A stretch of 64,000 nt of DNA from Saccharopolyspora elongata (GCF_004348985.1 NZ_SMKW01000050.1:1-64000); one strand, 5' to 3'; numbered from the stretch's first letter, positions 44,601 to 59,600 are shown. Notes: generated by a model from the sequence alone, not told the origin. Numbers and translations are program-made.

Positions 44601-47600
44601 CTGCCGCCGCGTGGCCGACCTGCCGGGGTTTGGCTGACCTGCACCGTCAACGCGGCCAGCTCGTCGTCGAGGTGCCGCAGCACCGCACGCCCGACCTGCA
44701 ACAGCCCGCCGGCGGTCGGCATGGTGCCGGCCGACAGGCCGTGTTCGGCGAGCAGGTCGCGCCAGCTGTCGCCGGCGACACCGAACAGGGCGTTGTCCAG
44801 GGCCGTTTCGCTGCCGAGCAACTGCTGGAAGAGCGCATCGTGCACCAGCTGCTGGCGGACGTGCGGGTTGAGGTTCACCAGCGACAGCTGCGTCAGCCGC
44901 CGGGACGCGCGCTGCTTGGGCTGATAGTCGGAGTGGCGCAGCAGCGATTCGCGGGCCCGGAAGGGGTCTTTGCCTTCGCTGGTGACGTTGGCGATGTCGG
45001 TCAGCAACTCGTGCAGCCCGGGCAGGGACAGCGGTTGCACCGCCAGCCGCTCGTTGCGGGTGACGGTTCCGCGATGCGCCGAGCCGGGGATGACACCGTC
45101 GCGCACCGGCACCAGCGCCGCCACCAAAGCCGCGTCGGCGACCAGGGCCTTCAGCCGCGCGACGTCCAGACCAGGCACCGAGTCCAGGTTCGCCCGGATT
45201 TCCCGCAGGGCGAGCCCGAGTTCGGGCTGCGACAGGATATCGGCCGTGTAGTCCTCGACCCGGCCGTCGCCCACCCACTCGCGCAGCTCCGCGCGCACTT
45301 GCTCGAGCCGCTGCTCATCCAACCCGAAGGCGGCGAGCTCGGCCGCCACATCCACCTCCGGTATGCCGGCAGTGTGCTCGACCGGCGGCTGCTCCTGCAT
45401 GCCGTCGGATTGCTCGGTCGACTGCGGCTCCGATTCCGAAGCACCATCGGAGTGTTCGGCCAACTGCTGTGCCGGCGTGTGGCCGGATCCTCCCGGCTCC
45501 TCCGGTGATCCGGTCGTGATGTGAGTGGAATCGGCGCCGGAATCCGACCTCTCAGCCACAGCGGACAGATTGTCCGATGTAGACCTCTGCGACTTCCTGC
45601 CCGTTAGCTGCGGGGACCCGCTGTCCTCATACGGCCGGAACGGCGGATCGACGAGCTCCGCCACCATCTTGCTCCGGCCTGCTCGGTCCAGCATCGCCTG
45701 CGGTCCGTAGTGGTCGGGATGGGACTTCTTGGGGTCGTGCAACAGGAACGCCTGCTGACCGTCGCGTTGGACCGCCTCCAGCCACAGCGTGTGCGTCGCG
45801 GTCTGCAGCAGCACGCCACCGCTGCGGTGCACCCGCTGCCATGCCTGCGCCGCACCGGCTTCATCGACCCACTTCGCGAACTCCACCTGCCGGATCCGGC
45901 CATCGTGGTGCAGCGTCTTCCGCAGCGCCTCCGCCATCGCCTGACCGTCCATTCCCGCGAACCTCCGGAACGGCCTGTCCAGCACCATCAGCAGCGCTGA
46001 GATGCCGACGCTCCACCCCCAGTGGCCGGGGAACAGCGCGTTGGTCAGTACCGGGATGGAATCCGGTCCCTGCGAGGGATCCATGACGACCGACAGCTTC
46101 TGCATGCTGCGGCCCCAACGCTGGTTGAAATCTGCCCAGGCACCAGGATCTCGCCGACCGCTGTCGATCAATTCCAACGCGCGCCGTTCGATGTCGTCGA
46201 ATTCCCGGCGCGCCTCCTGGACGCGGTCGGACACCAACTCGCGGATGGTGCGGCCGAACAGCTGGTCGCGTTCGTCGAGCAGGTGCGCCCGCTCCTTCGC
46301 GGGATCGGCGATCCGTTGCGCCACCTGGTCAGCGAGGTTGCGGGCAACCAGCAGCAGCCCCGCCGTGGTCGGCACCTTGCCCAACACCTCGGCGTTGAGC
46401 GCCGCCGCCGTGCAAGTGCACAGGAAATGCTGCGTGTCGTGCCCACCGGCCGCGAACATCGAATCCACCAGCGCGTCCTCATCGCCGAGAAGCCGCTGGT
46501 ACAGGTCGCTGTCCCGCAGTTTCGGCCGCGCCTGCGGCGTCAGGTTGGCCAGCGACAACTGGGCCAGCCGCTGCGGCAGCCCCGCCTCCGGCTGGTAGTC
46601 CGTGTGCTGCAACGACGAGAAGTCCGTCTCGAACGGGTCGCTCCAGCTCTCCAAGTTCTTGGCGATCTCCGCCAATGCGGTCTCCAGGCGGTCCGGTGTC
46701 AACGCCCGCACCGCGAACCGCTGCCGCACCGCAGCATGGTCGAGCCCGGCCAGTCCCGCTGGGGCGGTTTCCCGGACCGGCACCAGCGAGGTGGCCAGCA
46801 CCGCGTCGGCCACCCAGGCCCGCACCCTGGCTCGACCTGGTTCCGGAATCCGGTCGAGGTTGGCGTGGATGACCTGCAACGCCTCCCGAATCCCCGGGTT
46901 GGCTGCGAGGTGCGACGAATGATCCTCCAGGTGACCGGTGGCTGCCAGGTCCACGAACTCGGCCCTGATCTCGGCGACCCGCTGCGGATCCAATCCGAGG
47001 TCGGCCAAGGCGTCAATCGCCTCGTGCTCGGCCTCGGACAACGACCCGGTCGCATCCGTTGTCGACTTCGTCGCGGCATCGGTTCCGGGGTCGGTCCGGC
47101 GAGGCGAAGAGTCCACATCGGTGCCGTGCCCTGCGGATTCGGTGGCCGGATCACCGCCGAGACCGTGCTCGCTACCCCCGTGCACCTGAGTCCACGGCAG
47201 CTTACCTCGCCGCTTCTCGGACATCACCTCTTGCGAGCCGTGCCCGCCGGACGATCCGCCGTCCTCCTGCTTCAGCGCGAGGGAGTCGCTCAACGATTCC
47301 GCCTTCGCCGCTGCTGCGGAGGATTCCGCGGCTTGCTGGTGCGAGGGCTCCCCGTGCTCCACCACTTCCTGCAGGGCGGCCTTCGACTCGATCTGTCCTG
47401 CGCCGGGGAGGCGTGCCCGTTTGCTCTCCATACCTACGCCCTGCAACGACTCCGCCGCGACGGTGCGCTTTCCGTACAGCGCATTGCGCAGCTGCATTCG
47501 CAGTTGATCGATCTTTTCCCCATCACCGCCCCGAAAGGCGTCGGCGAGTTCCTCGCGGAACTTCGGCAGCTGCGACTCGTCCACCATGAACACCGACCTC

Positions 47601-50600
47601 GTGGCCCGCCGCTCGGCCTGGTAAGCCAGGACCTCCATTTCGACCACGTCTTTGGCGAGGGTCATCGCTTCCTCGTCCGAGCCCGCTCGGAGGTTCCGGA
47701 TCGCAGGTCGTTGGTTCGGCGTCGTCGGATCGGTGTCCGTGGTATCGCCCTTCGCCGTCCAGACGACGTGCTTTTCCCACCCGTGGTCGCCGCGGACCAT
47801 CTCGATGACTTCAACGATGTCCTTCGGAGAAATCGGCCCGAGGAAGGCCACCTCCTTCTCCCGTTCCAAGGCGAACCAGTCGATGTCGCGCGCGCCGAAG
47901 GTTTTCCGAACGTCGATCCCGGGCTGCGACGCGTGGATCTCGTAGCGATAGCGACGATCGTTGTGGTGGTAACGAGGATCGATCGTGGTCGAGACGAACT
48001 GCGTGTAGCCGAGTCCGTTGACGTGGAACTTGAGTGAGTCGGAGCGGCTCGCGTCCCTGGGCAGAAGTCCGTAGTCCAACGCCAAGGCCGGATGCTCGTC
48101 CAGCCACCGGTATGCGGTGATACCGGGCTCGGTCTGCACGAAACCCCCGGAAGCGTCGACCGGGTGCAGGAGGTGGTTCTTCTCCCCACCGAACGGCGGA
48201 CACTGCAAGCCGTGCTGGTCAGTGCCCATGACAGCGACGGGGTCCGAATCAGGATCGTCGTGCTGCTCACCGGGATTGACCGACGTAGACGACGCATCCG
48301 GCGTGGGGTCCGACGATGACGCTGCGGTCGGTGGAATCGGCGGTGTCGACGAGGTGTTCGACGACGAGTTCTCCAATTTCACCAGTTCCGCTTTGGCCGG
48401 GCCTCCTATCGAGAACAGCGAGGTGGTCACCAGGCCCTTGTCCTGCTCGTACCAATGCCATACGGAGTAGCCCGGCTGGTCGGACACGACCCCGATCCAC
48501 CTGCCGTCTTGGGAAACCGCGCCCCAGAAATGGATGTCGTCGATCGACTGACCGCGAATCGTCCAATTGCCGATCGCGTACTCGCTGCTGGCGAAGTCCT
48601 CGGAGTTGAACAGCGAGTCGAAGGCCTCCGCGTCCCCGTCTGCCAACCCGTACCGGGACAGGTCATCGACCTTGGCGTACGCCGGAACGAGATCGACCTC
48701 CATGTCGGTGTGCTGCGGGCTTCGGGAAACGGACGACTCGGCCGGAGCGCCGGTCGCGTCGTGGCCAGATCCGCCCGGCGGCTGCCACGCGTCCCGCGAG
48801 CCGCCGCGCAGTTTCGCCTCATGCTTATCCGGGAACTGCGTGCGTTCGTTCCGCGCGGTGTGATCATTCCGGGCGCTGTCGGGCTGCCGATCGGAACCAT
48901 CGGTGGTGGATGATTGAGCGGATTCCGCTTGCGGAACATTCTGTTCCTGGACCGACTCGGGGTTCGGCTCGTGGAAGATGCCGGAGCGCTGCTCGACCAG
49001 CGTGCGGGTCGGCGCGTCGAACCTCAGGTAGTCGCCGGAATCCGCCTCGACCAGCCGGAACTCCGTCTGCGACAACGGTTCCCAACGCAGCGTCCGCGTG
49101 GTGCCGTCGGGCAGGTAGTGCACTGCCTCGTTCATCCCGGGACGCCGGTCCATGACCACGTGCCCCATCGATTCCTTGCCGGCGTCGAGCAGGTTCATCC
49201 GCTGCTGCAGCACCAACCCGTTGGCGTCGCGCAGCGCGAACTCGCCAGCCTGACGACCGTGCAGGGTCGTGGTGAGCGTCGCCCCGGTGTTCTCATCGGT
49301 CTGCACGTGGAAGCGCTGGTCCGGGGTCGACCAGCTCGCGCCACCGCCCGGATGACCGGCCGCGTCCCTGCCGGCCCGATCCTCGGCCTGCCGCGCCCGC
49401 TGCTCGGCCAGCGTTGCGTCCGGGTGCTCGACGCCCATCGAGCGCAGGTTCTGCTCGGCCTCGCGCAACCTGGCTCGCGCCGCGTCCAGTTCCTGCTGCG
49501 CCCGCTGCTTCGCGACCGAACCCGAGCTGGACTCGCCGACCTCCTGCCACGCCGGATCGTTCGTCCAGCGATCCACCTCGGCGCGGGCCCGCACGTACTG
49601 CTCCCACGCCTCGATCCCGGTCGACGGCTTGGCGGGTCCTTCGCTGGTGACGAGGTTCTCCAGCTGGATGATCGGTGGCTCGCCGAAGAGCGGCGCGGCC
49701 GGACCGAGCGGGTCGTAGTGCTTGTTGACCAGGTACCACTCCGGTTCGTCCGGGGTTTCGGCGCCCATGATGAACTGCCGCCTGAGCCCGCCGGGGAAAG
49801 CGATTTCGGATTCTTCCGGGTAGCGCGACGCCGCGCCCAAAGTGGCGTTCACATCCACCCCGCCCGGAGCGTCGATGTCGTAGAGGGTGCCGGGATGATC
49901 CTCGATCCCTTCTGGCCACCGGGTGGTACTGACGAACATCGACCGGACGTGGTTCTGCGCGGAGTAAGTCACCAGGTCGATTTCCGTGCTGCGGCCATTT
50001 CCGAGTGGCCACGAGTTCTCCGGCCGCAGGGGCGCGAAGCCCTCTTCGAAGATGGTCTCGAAGGGCCGGTGATCGAAGCGCCGCAACAGGTCGAGGTCAG
50101 CGCGCCACAGCGGTGACGGCACGATCTGGGTGGCCTCGGACGGGCGCTGAACCGCCGCCTGCAACGGGTCGAATTCAGGCGCCGCGGTAGGTTCGTGCTG
50201 CCACAGCGGATGGGATGCCCCGGCATCCGAAACGCCGACGAAGGCGGTGGCGGGAGCTTCCGGAGTGCCGAGGTCGACCCGGTACCACTCGTACTTCACG
50301 TGGATTTCCGGCGGTCCGCCGTCCTCTACCGCCTCGATCGTCCGGACCAGCTTGCCGACCAGCTTGGTCTGCTCGCCTGGGCGCACGACTTGGGAGAGCG
50401 TCACGTGTCCCTGCGGATCGACGAATCGCCACCAGCGCGAATCCGCGCTGAGCTGCGTGAATCGGCCATGGGGATCGACGAAGGCCGGTTGCCACCGCTC
50501 CGCCGGTTCGACGTCGATATCGTGGCCGTCGGCCCAGAACGGCCTGGGGTGCTCGCTCGGGGTGCCCAGGTGCACGGCGTCGCTCAGGTACTGTGCGACC

Positions 50601-53600
50601 ACCGCGCCGTTGCCGGGATCTGCCACGAAATCCCCGTCGGGAAGCTTGACGTAGATGTTGCCATTGGTCTGCTTGCGTCCCAGTCCGACGTGCGCCCGCC
50701 CGAGCCCGTCCGTGACGATCACCTGGCCGGTCCTGAGGTCGTGCCACATGCCGCCGAAGGTCTCCTGCCCGCGCAGCCCGAAGTACTGGTGCACCACGGT
50801 GCGGGTCGCCAGGTCGTACTCCCGGAAATCACCGGTTGCGAGCTCGGTCAGCCGGAAGGTCGCCCCGAAATCGTGATTCGCCTCGGAATACCCGAGTTCG
50901 ACCGGGTTGGCGTCATCGGCCGCGAAGAGCCAGGCGGTGGGACTTCCACCCCGGTGGTCCACGGCCACATAACCGGCGGCTTCCCCCTGTTCGAACAGGT
51001 TGAACCGCTGCACCAGCACGGTGCCGTCGCGATCGCTCAGGACGTACTCCCCGGCGCGGCTACCGTGCAGCGTGGTGGTGAGCACGTGGTCGGTGCCGGG
51101 AACCTGCTCAGTGCGCTCGGCCGGGCCTTGCGGTTCGTCCGGAACTGACGAGGAGCCCGTCGGTAGGACATCGCCGTGGTTCTGCCGCGTGGCTTCCCAT
51201 TCCGCCAGCAGAGTGTGCGGATCGAGCCCCCAAGCCCGCATTCCGCGCTCGGCTGCCGCGAGGTCGGTCTCGGCCTGCGCCACGCTGCGCTGAGCCCGCG
51301 CCATCTCGATGGGGGCGGTGTGCGAACCGCCCACACCCCGCAACGCGGGGTCGTAGGCAGCCAGGTTCTGCTTGGCCATCGCGGTGACGTAGGCGGCCCA
51401 CGCAGCGGCCTTGGTAGCCGGTGCCCCCGCCTCCGACGGGTGTTCCCGTCCTAGCGTTTCGAGGTACTGGTGCCACGCGGCGTCACCGGTCTCCGCCTCG
51501 ACCAAGCCGCCGTGATCCGAAGTGGCTGGTGCTTCGTCGGACCGCGTGGAATCCGCGTCCTGAGCCGGGTTCCACGATTGCTTGCCCTTGTTCGATTGGG
51601 ACTGGTGCTCGGCGGTCGATTCCGCGGTGTGCTCTTCCGGTCCGTGATCGACCTGGTGCTGTGGCGACTCGTCCGCGTGAGGTTGTCCGGTCGATGCGTC
51701 GTCGGCGCGTTGCGGCGCGAGGAAGTCGCTCATCGACGTCGACGCCGCATCGGAGGAATCCGAAATCAGTGACGGCTGGCCGGCGGACTCGGCTACCACG
51801 CCCGAGTCGTGCTCCACCGGCTGCTGCTGATCGCTGCTGCCGTCCTCGACTTCGTGCGGCTGCTCGCCGCCATCGGCCTTGTTCTCCTCGTGCACCGCAT
51901 CGTCCGAATCCTGACTGGTGGCCCCATCCTCAGCGGCGGTTTCCTCGTGTGGCAGGGGCTGCGACTCGGCGTGCAGCTCCGGTGGTTCCAGTCCCAGCGA
52001 GCGCAGGCCCGCTTCGTCGGTCCAGAACACCGCTCCGCCGGGTTCGCGCACCACCCGCGGATCCGTCCAGTGCTCCGGCACGTTGGAGCCGCGGTACTCG
52101 GGGGTGATCGACCAGGTCGCGTCGCTGGTGACCAGGTAGGTCTTGCCGACCAGGGAGTGCTCCTGCTCGGCGGTCTTGCCGCCGACCTCGCTGGTGTCGG
52201 TGACCACCTTCTGCGCCGCCGGGCCCTTGATGGCGAACTCCCCGGCCATGCGCCCGATCTGCCCGGGGCCGGGGCCGGCCGGGTTGGCGTTCCACAGCAG
52301 CCCACCCATCCCGATGCGCACCGCAGTGCCACCGGCGAGCGTCTTGCTCTGCTCGACCTTGAGGGCGGAGCTGCTGGTCTGCTTGCTGTCGAACAAGCTG
52401 CCTTCCTGCGCGGCGGTGATCTTCGGATTGCGCAGTTCCGCGTGCAGGGTCAACGACTTGAGCTGGCCGTGGTTGAGCGCGCCCGCCTCGAAGTAGCGGT
52501 CCGCGTCCAGTCCTTCGATCCGGTAGCCGCCCTCGCTCATCGCCGCCGCGAGGTCCGCGGACAGGGCGCTCTGCGTGGTCATCGCCGAAATCCAGTGGCG
52601 GGTGTCGGTCGCACCGGCCGACAGCGACGGCGCCGGACTGCCCTCCGAACCCGCCCCCAGTCCACCGGCGAGTAGCGCGTCGATCTCCGCGCGAACGCCC
52701 GTCGCCCGAACGATCGCGCGGCTCCCCGACGACAGCTCGTGTTTGGGCGCCGCCCAATCCACTGTGGATTGAATACCGGAGTTGTGGAGCTGCTCGAGCC
52801 CGAGCGAGTCCGATTCCGGGACGAGGCGGCGCACCGCGTCGCTGATCTCGACGTCCACCTTGATCGGTTCCGCGGTGGTGGCCGGGAACAGCCGGTCCAG
52901 CACGCCGAAGGACAGGCTCTGCGGCAGGCGGCCCCAACCGGAGGTCTTCTCGATCGTGATGGTCAGGTCCAGGTCGTGCACGAACGCCACGGTGCGCCCG
53001 GTCCGCTCGCTGGTGTGCGTGGTCTCGGTGCTGGTGGAGTCCTCGACGGTGACCTGCGACTTGTGGCTGATTTCGCCGACGGCGGCCGTGCCGGGGTTGC
53101 GCTGGATCTGCCCTTCCGGGAAGACGCTGAAGACCGCCTGGCCCTGCTCGGTGTGCGTGGTCGCGGTGGTGCGCTGCTCGGTGAGCTTGCCGGTGCTCTT
53201 GGACTCCTCGCTCAGCGTCCAGTGGTCGGAGACACCCTCGACCCGACCCGGCTTTTCGGTGCCCTTGATCGTGATCATGATGTCACTGCGGCCGAGCGGT
53301 CCGACGTAGTGGTAGGTGGTGCGCAGCCCGCCACCGACGATGTCGGCGTGCAGTGCGCTCAACCCCGACGGCGCGAGCGCGGGCAGCAGCCGCGAGTGCA
53401 CCATCGAGTCCAGCCGCCCCGCACTCGGGTCCATCAGCCACGAGTACGCCGAGGACACCAGGTTGGCGGCCGAGTGGTAGAGCGTGGCGACGAAGCTGGT
53501 CCGGACTGCCTCGGGGAGCTGGTCGTGGGTGAGCGTGCCGAGCGCGCCGGCCAGGCCGGACACCAGGTTTCGGGTCACCTCGGGGCGCACGTTCACCCAA

Positions 53601-56600
53601 CCGTCGCCGAGCTTGGCGTAGTCGGGCTCGGTGAACTGCCCACCCTCGACTTGCAGCGGCGCATCGTCGTGCTGCGGGCGTTCGACGTGCCACTCGATGT
53701 CCGAACCGATCTGGTGGATCTGGTCGGCCGGCACCCACACCCGGATCGTGTCTGAGGCGTCCACCTGGGAATGCGTCCACTGCGACTTGCTGTAGGAGTC
53801 GCCCACCAGCGCGACAGCATGCTCGGTGTTTCGTCCGCTGAGGACAATGCTGGCGTCGAAGGAGACGAGATAGCCGGGCCCGCGGTACGTGCGCGTCTTG
53901 GCGCTCTCGTGCGCGTGGGAGGCCGCGTTACCCGCCCCGGACTCTTCGGCGGTGGTATGCGTCCACTGCGGCACCGTGGTTGCGGTTTGGTTGAGCCGCG
54001 CGTTGGACCTCCCGTCCAGCGAGGTGTCCGACGCGGTCTTGGCGAACTCGCTGCGAGTGGTCGAACCCTGGTTCTTCGCGGTCAGTTCCAGGCTGACGGA
54101 TTCGGCGTAGTCGATCACCTTGGCGTTGCTCAGCGACAGGTTCATCGCGGCCTCGCCGAGGCTGTTGGAATAGCCGGTGACCAGTTCGCCCTGCCGGTAG
54201 CGCTCGACCTGCGCGTGGTAGGTGCCGGTGACCGCTCGGTCGAGGTTGGCCCCGACCTCGGTCGGCCCGGCGAAGGTGTGCACCCGGTTGGCAGCGATCA
54301 CCCCGTCCTCGCCGAGGTGCCCGAGTGGGTCATTGGCGGCCGCGTCGTCGCCGAGACCGTCGAACGCCTTGATCTCGCGCATCAGCTTCTCGGCCATGCC
54401 GTGCGGCAGGTTGAGGCTGTGCACGGCGTAGTCGTCGGAGAGCGCGGCCTGCTTCCAGCCGTTCGGCCGCAGCGGGGTGGAGCTGTTGTGGTCGCGGAAC
54501 TCCGCGGCAGGCGTGGACGGGGGCTCCCCCGCCTGTCCGCCAGGCGGTCGCGATCCGACGGGCACTTCGGAGGTCGCGTCGGCGGCGAAGGAACGCTCGC
54601 CGATGCGGCCGTTCGGTCCGAACACCTCGATGTGGTAGTGCACCCGCTGGGTGTTCTGGTAGCGGGTGCCGGTCTGCCAGGACGAGGTGTTCTCGTGCCC
54701 GGCGGTCACCGTCACGGTCCGCTCGAAGTCGCCGATCTTGCGGGTGTAGCTGCCGGAGATCTGCGCGGTGCGCAGCGGGAAGTTCGGGTCGGTGGGGATC
54801 ACCCCGCCGAAACCACCGGTGCCGAGCCAGTTCCCCTTGGTCTTGGCGGTGTGCTCGTCGAGCGCGGAAGCGGTCAGCTCTCCCTTGAGCTCGCCGCCGT
54901 CGGGCAGCGGCACCGGCGACGCTTCGTAGCGCCCCGGGATGGCCCGGATGCGGACCCACACGTGTTCGGTGCCGGTGGAGGTACCCAGGTGGGTCTCGCG
55001 GGGCAGCACGAACGACCAGCCGTCGCCGACGAGATCGGCGCCGTGCGCGGCGAAGGAGTCGGGGGTGATGAGCGCGTTGATCCGGTCGACGTTCTTGCTG
55101 ATGTGCGGCGGCTGGTGGCCCAGGCCATCGTGCGGCGGCAGCGAGTCGCCGTCGAGGATCTGGTGCAGTTCGGTGGCCATCTGGTCCACCCCGCCGAACT
55201 CGATCCGGCTGCCGAACACGCTCAACGGCGTGATGGTGCTCAACTCCGGGGCATTCGACCGCGTACCGGACGATTCCGCGTGCTGCACCGGAGAATCCCA
55301 GCCATTGGCGGCGGCGTGCTCAGGACTCATCCAAACCGTGGCACCCGATTCGACGGTGTGCGCACCGACGTGCACGCTGTTTCCATCATCGAAGTCGACG
55401 TGGACGTCGTAGTCCAACGCCGTCCGGTAGGCCCGCAGCGAGCCGCTGTGCTCGGACGCCGAAGCAACACCGGTCGTGTTCTTCGCGGTGTGCTCGTCGC
55501 TACCGGTGCCGCCGACCTTCGCCTGCACGTTGACGTCGCCGCGGGCACCGGCCGCGAAGCTCGCGTCCTGCGCACGAGGAATCGCGACCAGAGCCCCACC
55601 GCCGAAGCGGACGTCGGTGCTCTGCTTGGTCAGCTCCGATGCGGCGTGCTCGGTCTTCGCACCGCTGCGGTCGGTGACTGTCACATCGGACGCGTCCAGC
55701 CGCGTCGGGGAGTGCGGCCGGGCGGTGATGTGGACGTTGGCGGTGCGCGTCTGGCCAAGGTGTTCGTACTGCAGCGTCTTGGTTATCGTCCGACCGCCGA
55801 GCAGGTCACCGGCCCGCAGCGACAGCCCGCCACCGCTGACCGCCTCGCGAAGCTGACCGCGTGCCGTCGAGCCGACGGTGCCGATTTCGCGCCGCAGCGG
55901 GGAGTTCTCTGGTAGCGCGCCGGTGATCTTGCCGAAGAGGCCGTTGTCGCCGCGCACGTGCGCGGTGTGCACGTGCTGCGGATGCGGGACGCGTGCCTCC
56001 GTGGCGGGGGTGGGTTCGGTTGCCGTGCGCAGCGACTCCGGCGTGGTCAGTTCAACCCCGGATTCCTGCGTACCGCTTCGCGTGGTGGACGTTCCGTCGT
56101 GGCAGGTGACGGTGATCTCGTACCGCAGGTCGTGTCGGGTCGAGCGGGTGTTGGCGGACAGCTCGAACTCCGCCGAGTGCTGGAGCGCCGAATCGGTGCC
56201 GAACTTCCACCCCGGCACCGCAGATGCCTTGACACTGCCGCCGGCCTCCACCGCGCCCATCGGATTGGTGGTGCCGAGCCCGAACATGCCGGTGAGGTCG
56301 ACGCCCTTCTCCCGTCGCACCGTCGAAGCGCTCTCGTCGGAGGTCTTACCGTAGTCACCGGAGGTTTCCACCTCGTGCTGCGATTCGCCCGGCACCGGCC
56401 CGGCGACGGGCGACTCCTCGCCGACCAGCCGGGTGCGCACGGTGACCTCGACGGCCTCCGGGCCGTGACCGATCGACTTGGTCACGCCCTCCTCGGACAG
56501 CGTGGTGAAGTCGTCCTTGAGCTGCACGTCCGAGAAAGCCGCCTTGAACGCATTCCGCGTCCGCTCGTCCACCCCGAGCTCGGTCATGGCGCTGTCCAGG

Positions 56601-59600
56601 TCGGCACGCAGCCTCGTCCCGTCGACATCGCTAGCCTTGACCAGGTTGGTGGCCACCAGGTCCTGCTTGTGCTGCGTCTCCGGACTCGCCGGGGGCGCGG
56701 TGTCGTGGTGAAGCTCCTGCAGCTCGATGGCGTCCGTGCCCATGTCGATGCTCACGTAGTCCAGCTGATGATTCGCAGCAGTGTCTAACGTGGACTGCGC
56801 TGCGTAGTTCGACGACCCGGCTTCGCCCCCCGGGGCCCCGGTCAGCTGCCCAGCATCGACGCTCTGAGACCCGACAGGCCACGGGCTCCCACCAGGGGCA
56901 CGGCCGCGACTGGCGTAGTACTTGGCACGTTCATTCTGGTGGTCGATGTAAAGCGCATCCTGGTCCAGATCGGGAAGCAGCTCCTGAAGCTGGTGCTTAG
57001 CGGTATCCAGCTGCTCCTGCGCATCCGCCAGCTCCGCATCAGCCTCTCTAGCACTCTGCAACAAACTCTGCACGTTCTGCGAACCACCGACAGCAGACCG
57101 TGCAGGATTCGCCGCAAGCACATCACGCATCTCCCGAGCATGTGCGTAATTCTGCGACGCCGCGTACTGCTCGTCGGTAAACTCGCGACCGAACGCCTTC
57201 CTCAGGGCCGCTCTCCAGTGCTCACCGAAGTCACCGATCTCCATCGGCTGGTCCGGCCCGAACGAACTGCTCCCACCGGAAGCCGGCGCGTCCTCGACGA
57301 ACTGCGCTTCAGATTCTACTTGGAAACCCTGCTTCTGGACCCCATCAACAAGTCTCTGCAGACTTCTTTCGCTGATCTCGTACTTGTCGGCAAGGTCCCG
57401 CCACGAGGCACCCTTGTGTTTATCCGCACTGACCTTCTTCGCGAGGTCCAAGCGCTCGACGGTTCCCTTCGGGGGAAGATGTGCAGAGGTTTTGGCTCTC
57501 GGCCGCTTTCTGGAACCTGCACCGGCCGTCGCACCCTCGGTGGAGGGCGCACTCCGGAACCTCGTCCTCTTGATACCCGCATCGTCAAGCAGGCCATAGA
57601 TCTTCATTTCGCTGATTTTGTACTGCTTGGAGAGTTCCGAGACCTTCCAACCAGCCTCGTACTTCGCCCCGATCTCCGCGGCGAAATCCGCACGCGCCTC
57701 GGTACCCCGCTTCATGTACGACACGTGCTCACCGGACACGTGTTCGAAGCGCACGGCACTCCCTTGCATATCTGTCGGTCCCGCAGGATTCCTCGAGGGA
57801 CGATGCTCGGAATGCTGAGTTTCCGACCGGTATTCAGAACCAGCCTCGTCGATCTGCTGGTGCGAAGCCGACACATCCACCTCATCGGCCCCGGTCGCCA
57901 GGCCGTCCTCGGCCATGACCACATCTTCAGCGAAAGCCCCGGCATCGACCTGTTGCGGCGACCGGTGCCCAGCATCCGCCCCCAATTCGAGCTGCCCGGC
58001 CGGGACGGCACCATACCTTTCCCCGGGTCGACGCTCCACGAGCGCGGGCCCTTGCTGCTCCCCAGCCAACGGACCAACCTGCGAACTCACCTCGTTCGAA
58101 CCCGACACCAGGAAATCGCCCTGGTCCTGCTCCAGGAACGCACCCAACTGCTCCTGCGACCACAAACCCCCCGACCCCACCGACCCCTGACCCAGACCAA
58201 CACCGTCCGACCGACCATCATGAGCAGACGACACAATCCCTTGCATATCTGTCGGTCCCGCAGGATTCCTCGAGGGACGATGCTCGGAATGCTGAGTTTC
58301 CGACCGGTATTCAGAACCAGCCTCGTCGATCTGCTGGTGCGAAGCCGACACATCCACCTCATCGGCCCCGGTCGCCAGGCCGTCCTCGGCCATGACCACA
58401 TCTTCAGCGAAAGCCCCGGCATCGACCTGTTGCGGCGACCGGTGCCCAGCATCCGCCCCCAATTCGAGCTGCCCGGCCGGGACGGCACCATACCTTTCCC
58501 CGGGTCGACGCTCCACGAGCGCGGGCCCTTGCTGCTCCCCAGCCAACGGACCAACCTGCGAACTCACCTCGTTCGAACCCGACACCAGGAAATCGCCCTG
58601 GTCCTGCTCCAGGAACGCACCCAACTGCTCCTGCGACCACAAACCCCCCGACCCCACCGACCCCTGACCCAGACCAACACCGTCCGACCGACCATCATGA
58701 GCAGACGACACAATCCCTTGCATATCTGTCGGTCCCGCAGGATTCCTCGAGGGACGATGCTCGGAATGCTGAGTTTCCGACCGGTATTCAGAACCAGCCT
58801 CGTCGATCTGCTGGTGCGAAGCCGACACATCCACCTCATCGGCCCCGGTCGCCAGCGCGGGCCCTTGCTGCTCCCCAGCCGACGGACCAACCTGCGAACT
58901 CACCTCGTTCGAACCCGACACCAGGAAATCGCCCTGGTCGTGCTCCAGGAACGCACCCAACTGCTCCTGCGACCACGACTGCTTGCCCACCTTCAGCACC
59001 CGCTCGATATAGTCCGTCGGGAAACCGTGCTTCTCAGCGATCGCGCGCACCGCACTGTCGCGATCAAACCCAGGCAGACGCTGAGCCTCCGCGAACTCAC
59101 TCCGAACCGCATACGATCGTTGCCCGTCCAGGACCCTCTGCTCCGAGACAGAACGAATTTGTACCTTCTCGTGCTTGAGTATCCGCCTGACCGAGCCCAT
59201 GTCGCGACCATGCTCCCGGCCGAGCTGCTGCAAGCTCTTCCCACGAATCACGTAGTCATCGACAATCTTGCCGACTACATCAGCAGACGGTTCCCACCGT
59301 TCCTGGCACTTCCTACCGGTATCAGCGAGATCATCCGGCACGGTCCGTTTCGAAGTGGACGAGAGCACCACATCCGCACCACGCTTGTCCAGATAATTCT
59401 GGTACAGCCCAGCTGGATCGGGCACGAACCCACCAAGCCCGCTCGCCGCATTATCCAACCGCATCTGGGCCTCACCCAACCGCAGCGCGGCCGAATCCCG
59501 CTCCACGTCCGCGCCGAAACGGCCGGCCTGATCGCGAAGAACCTGCCACACATCGCGATCCACGCGAGCACTCACGTACTCCTGCCACGCCCGCAGCTCA

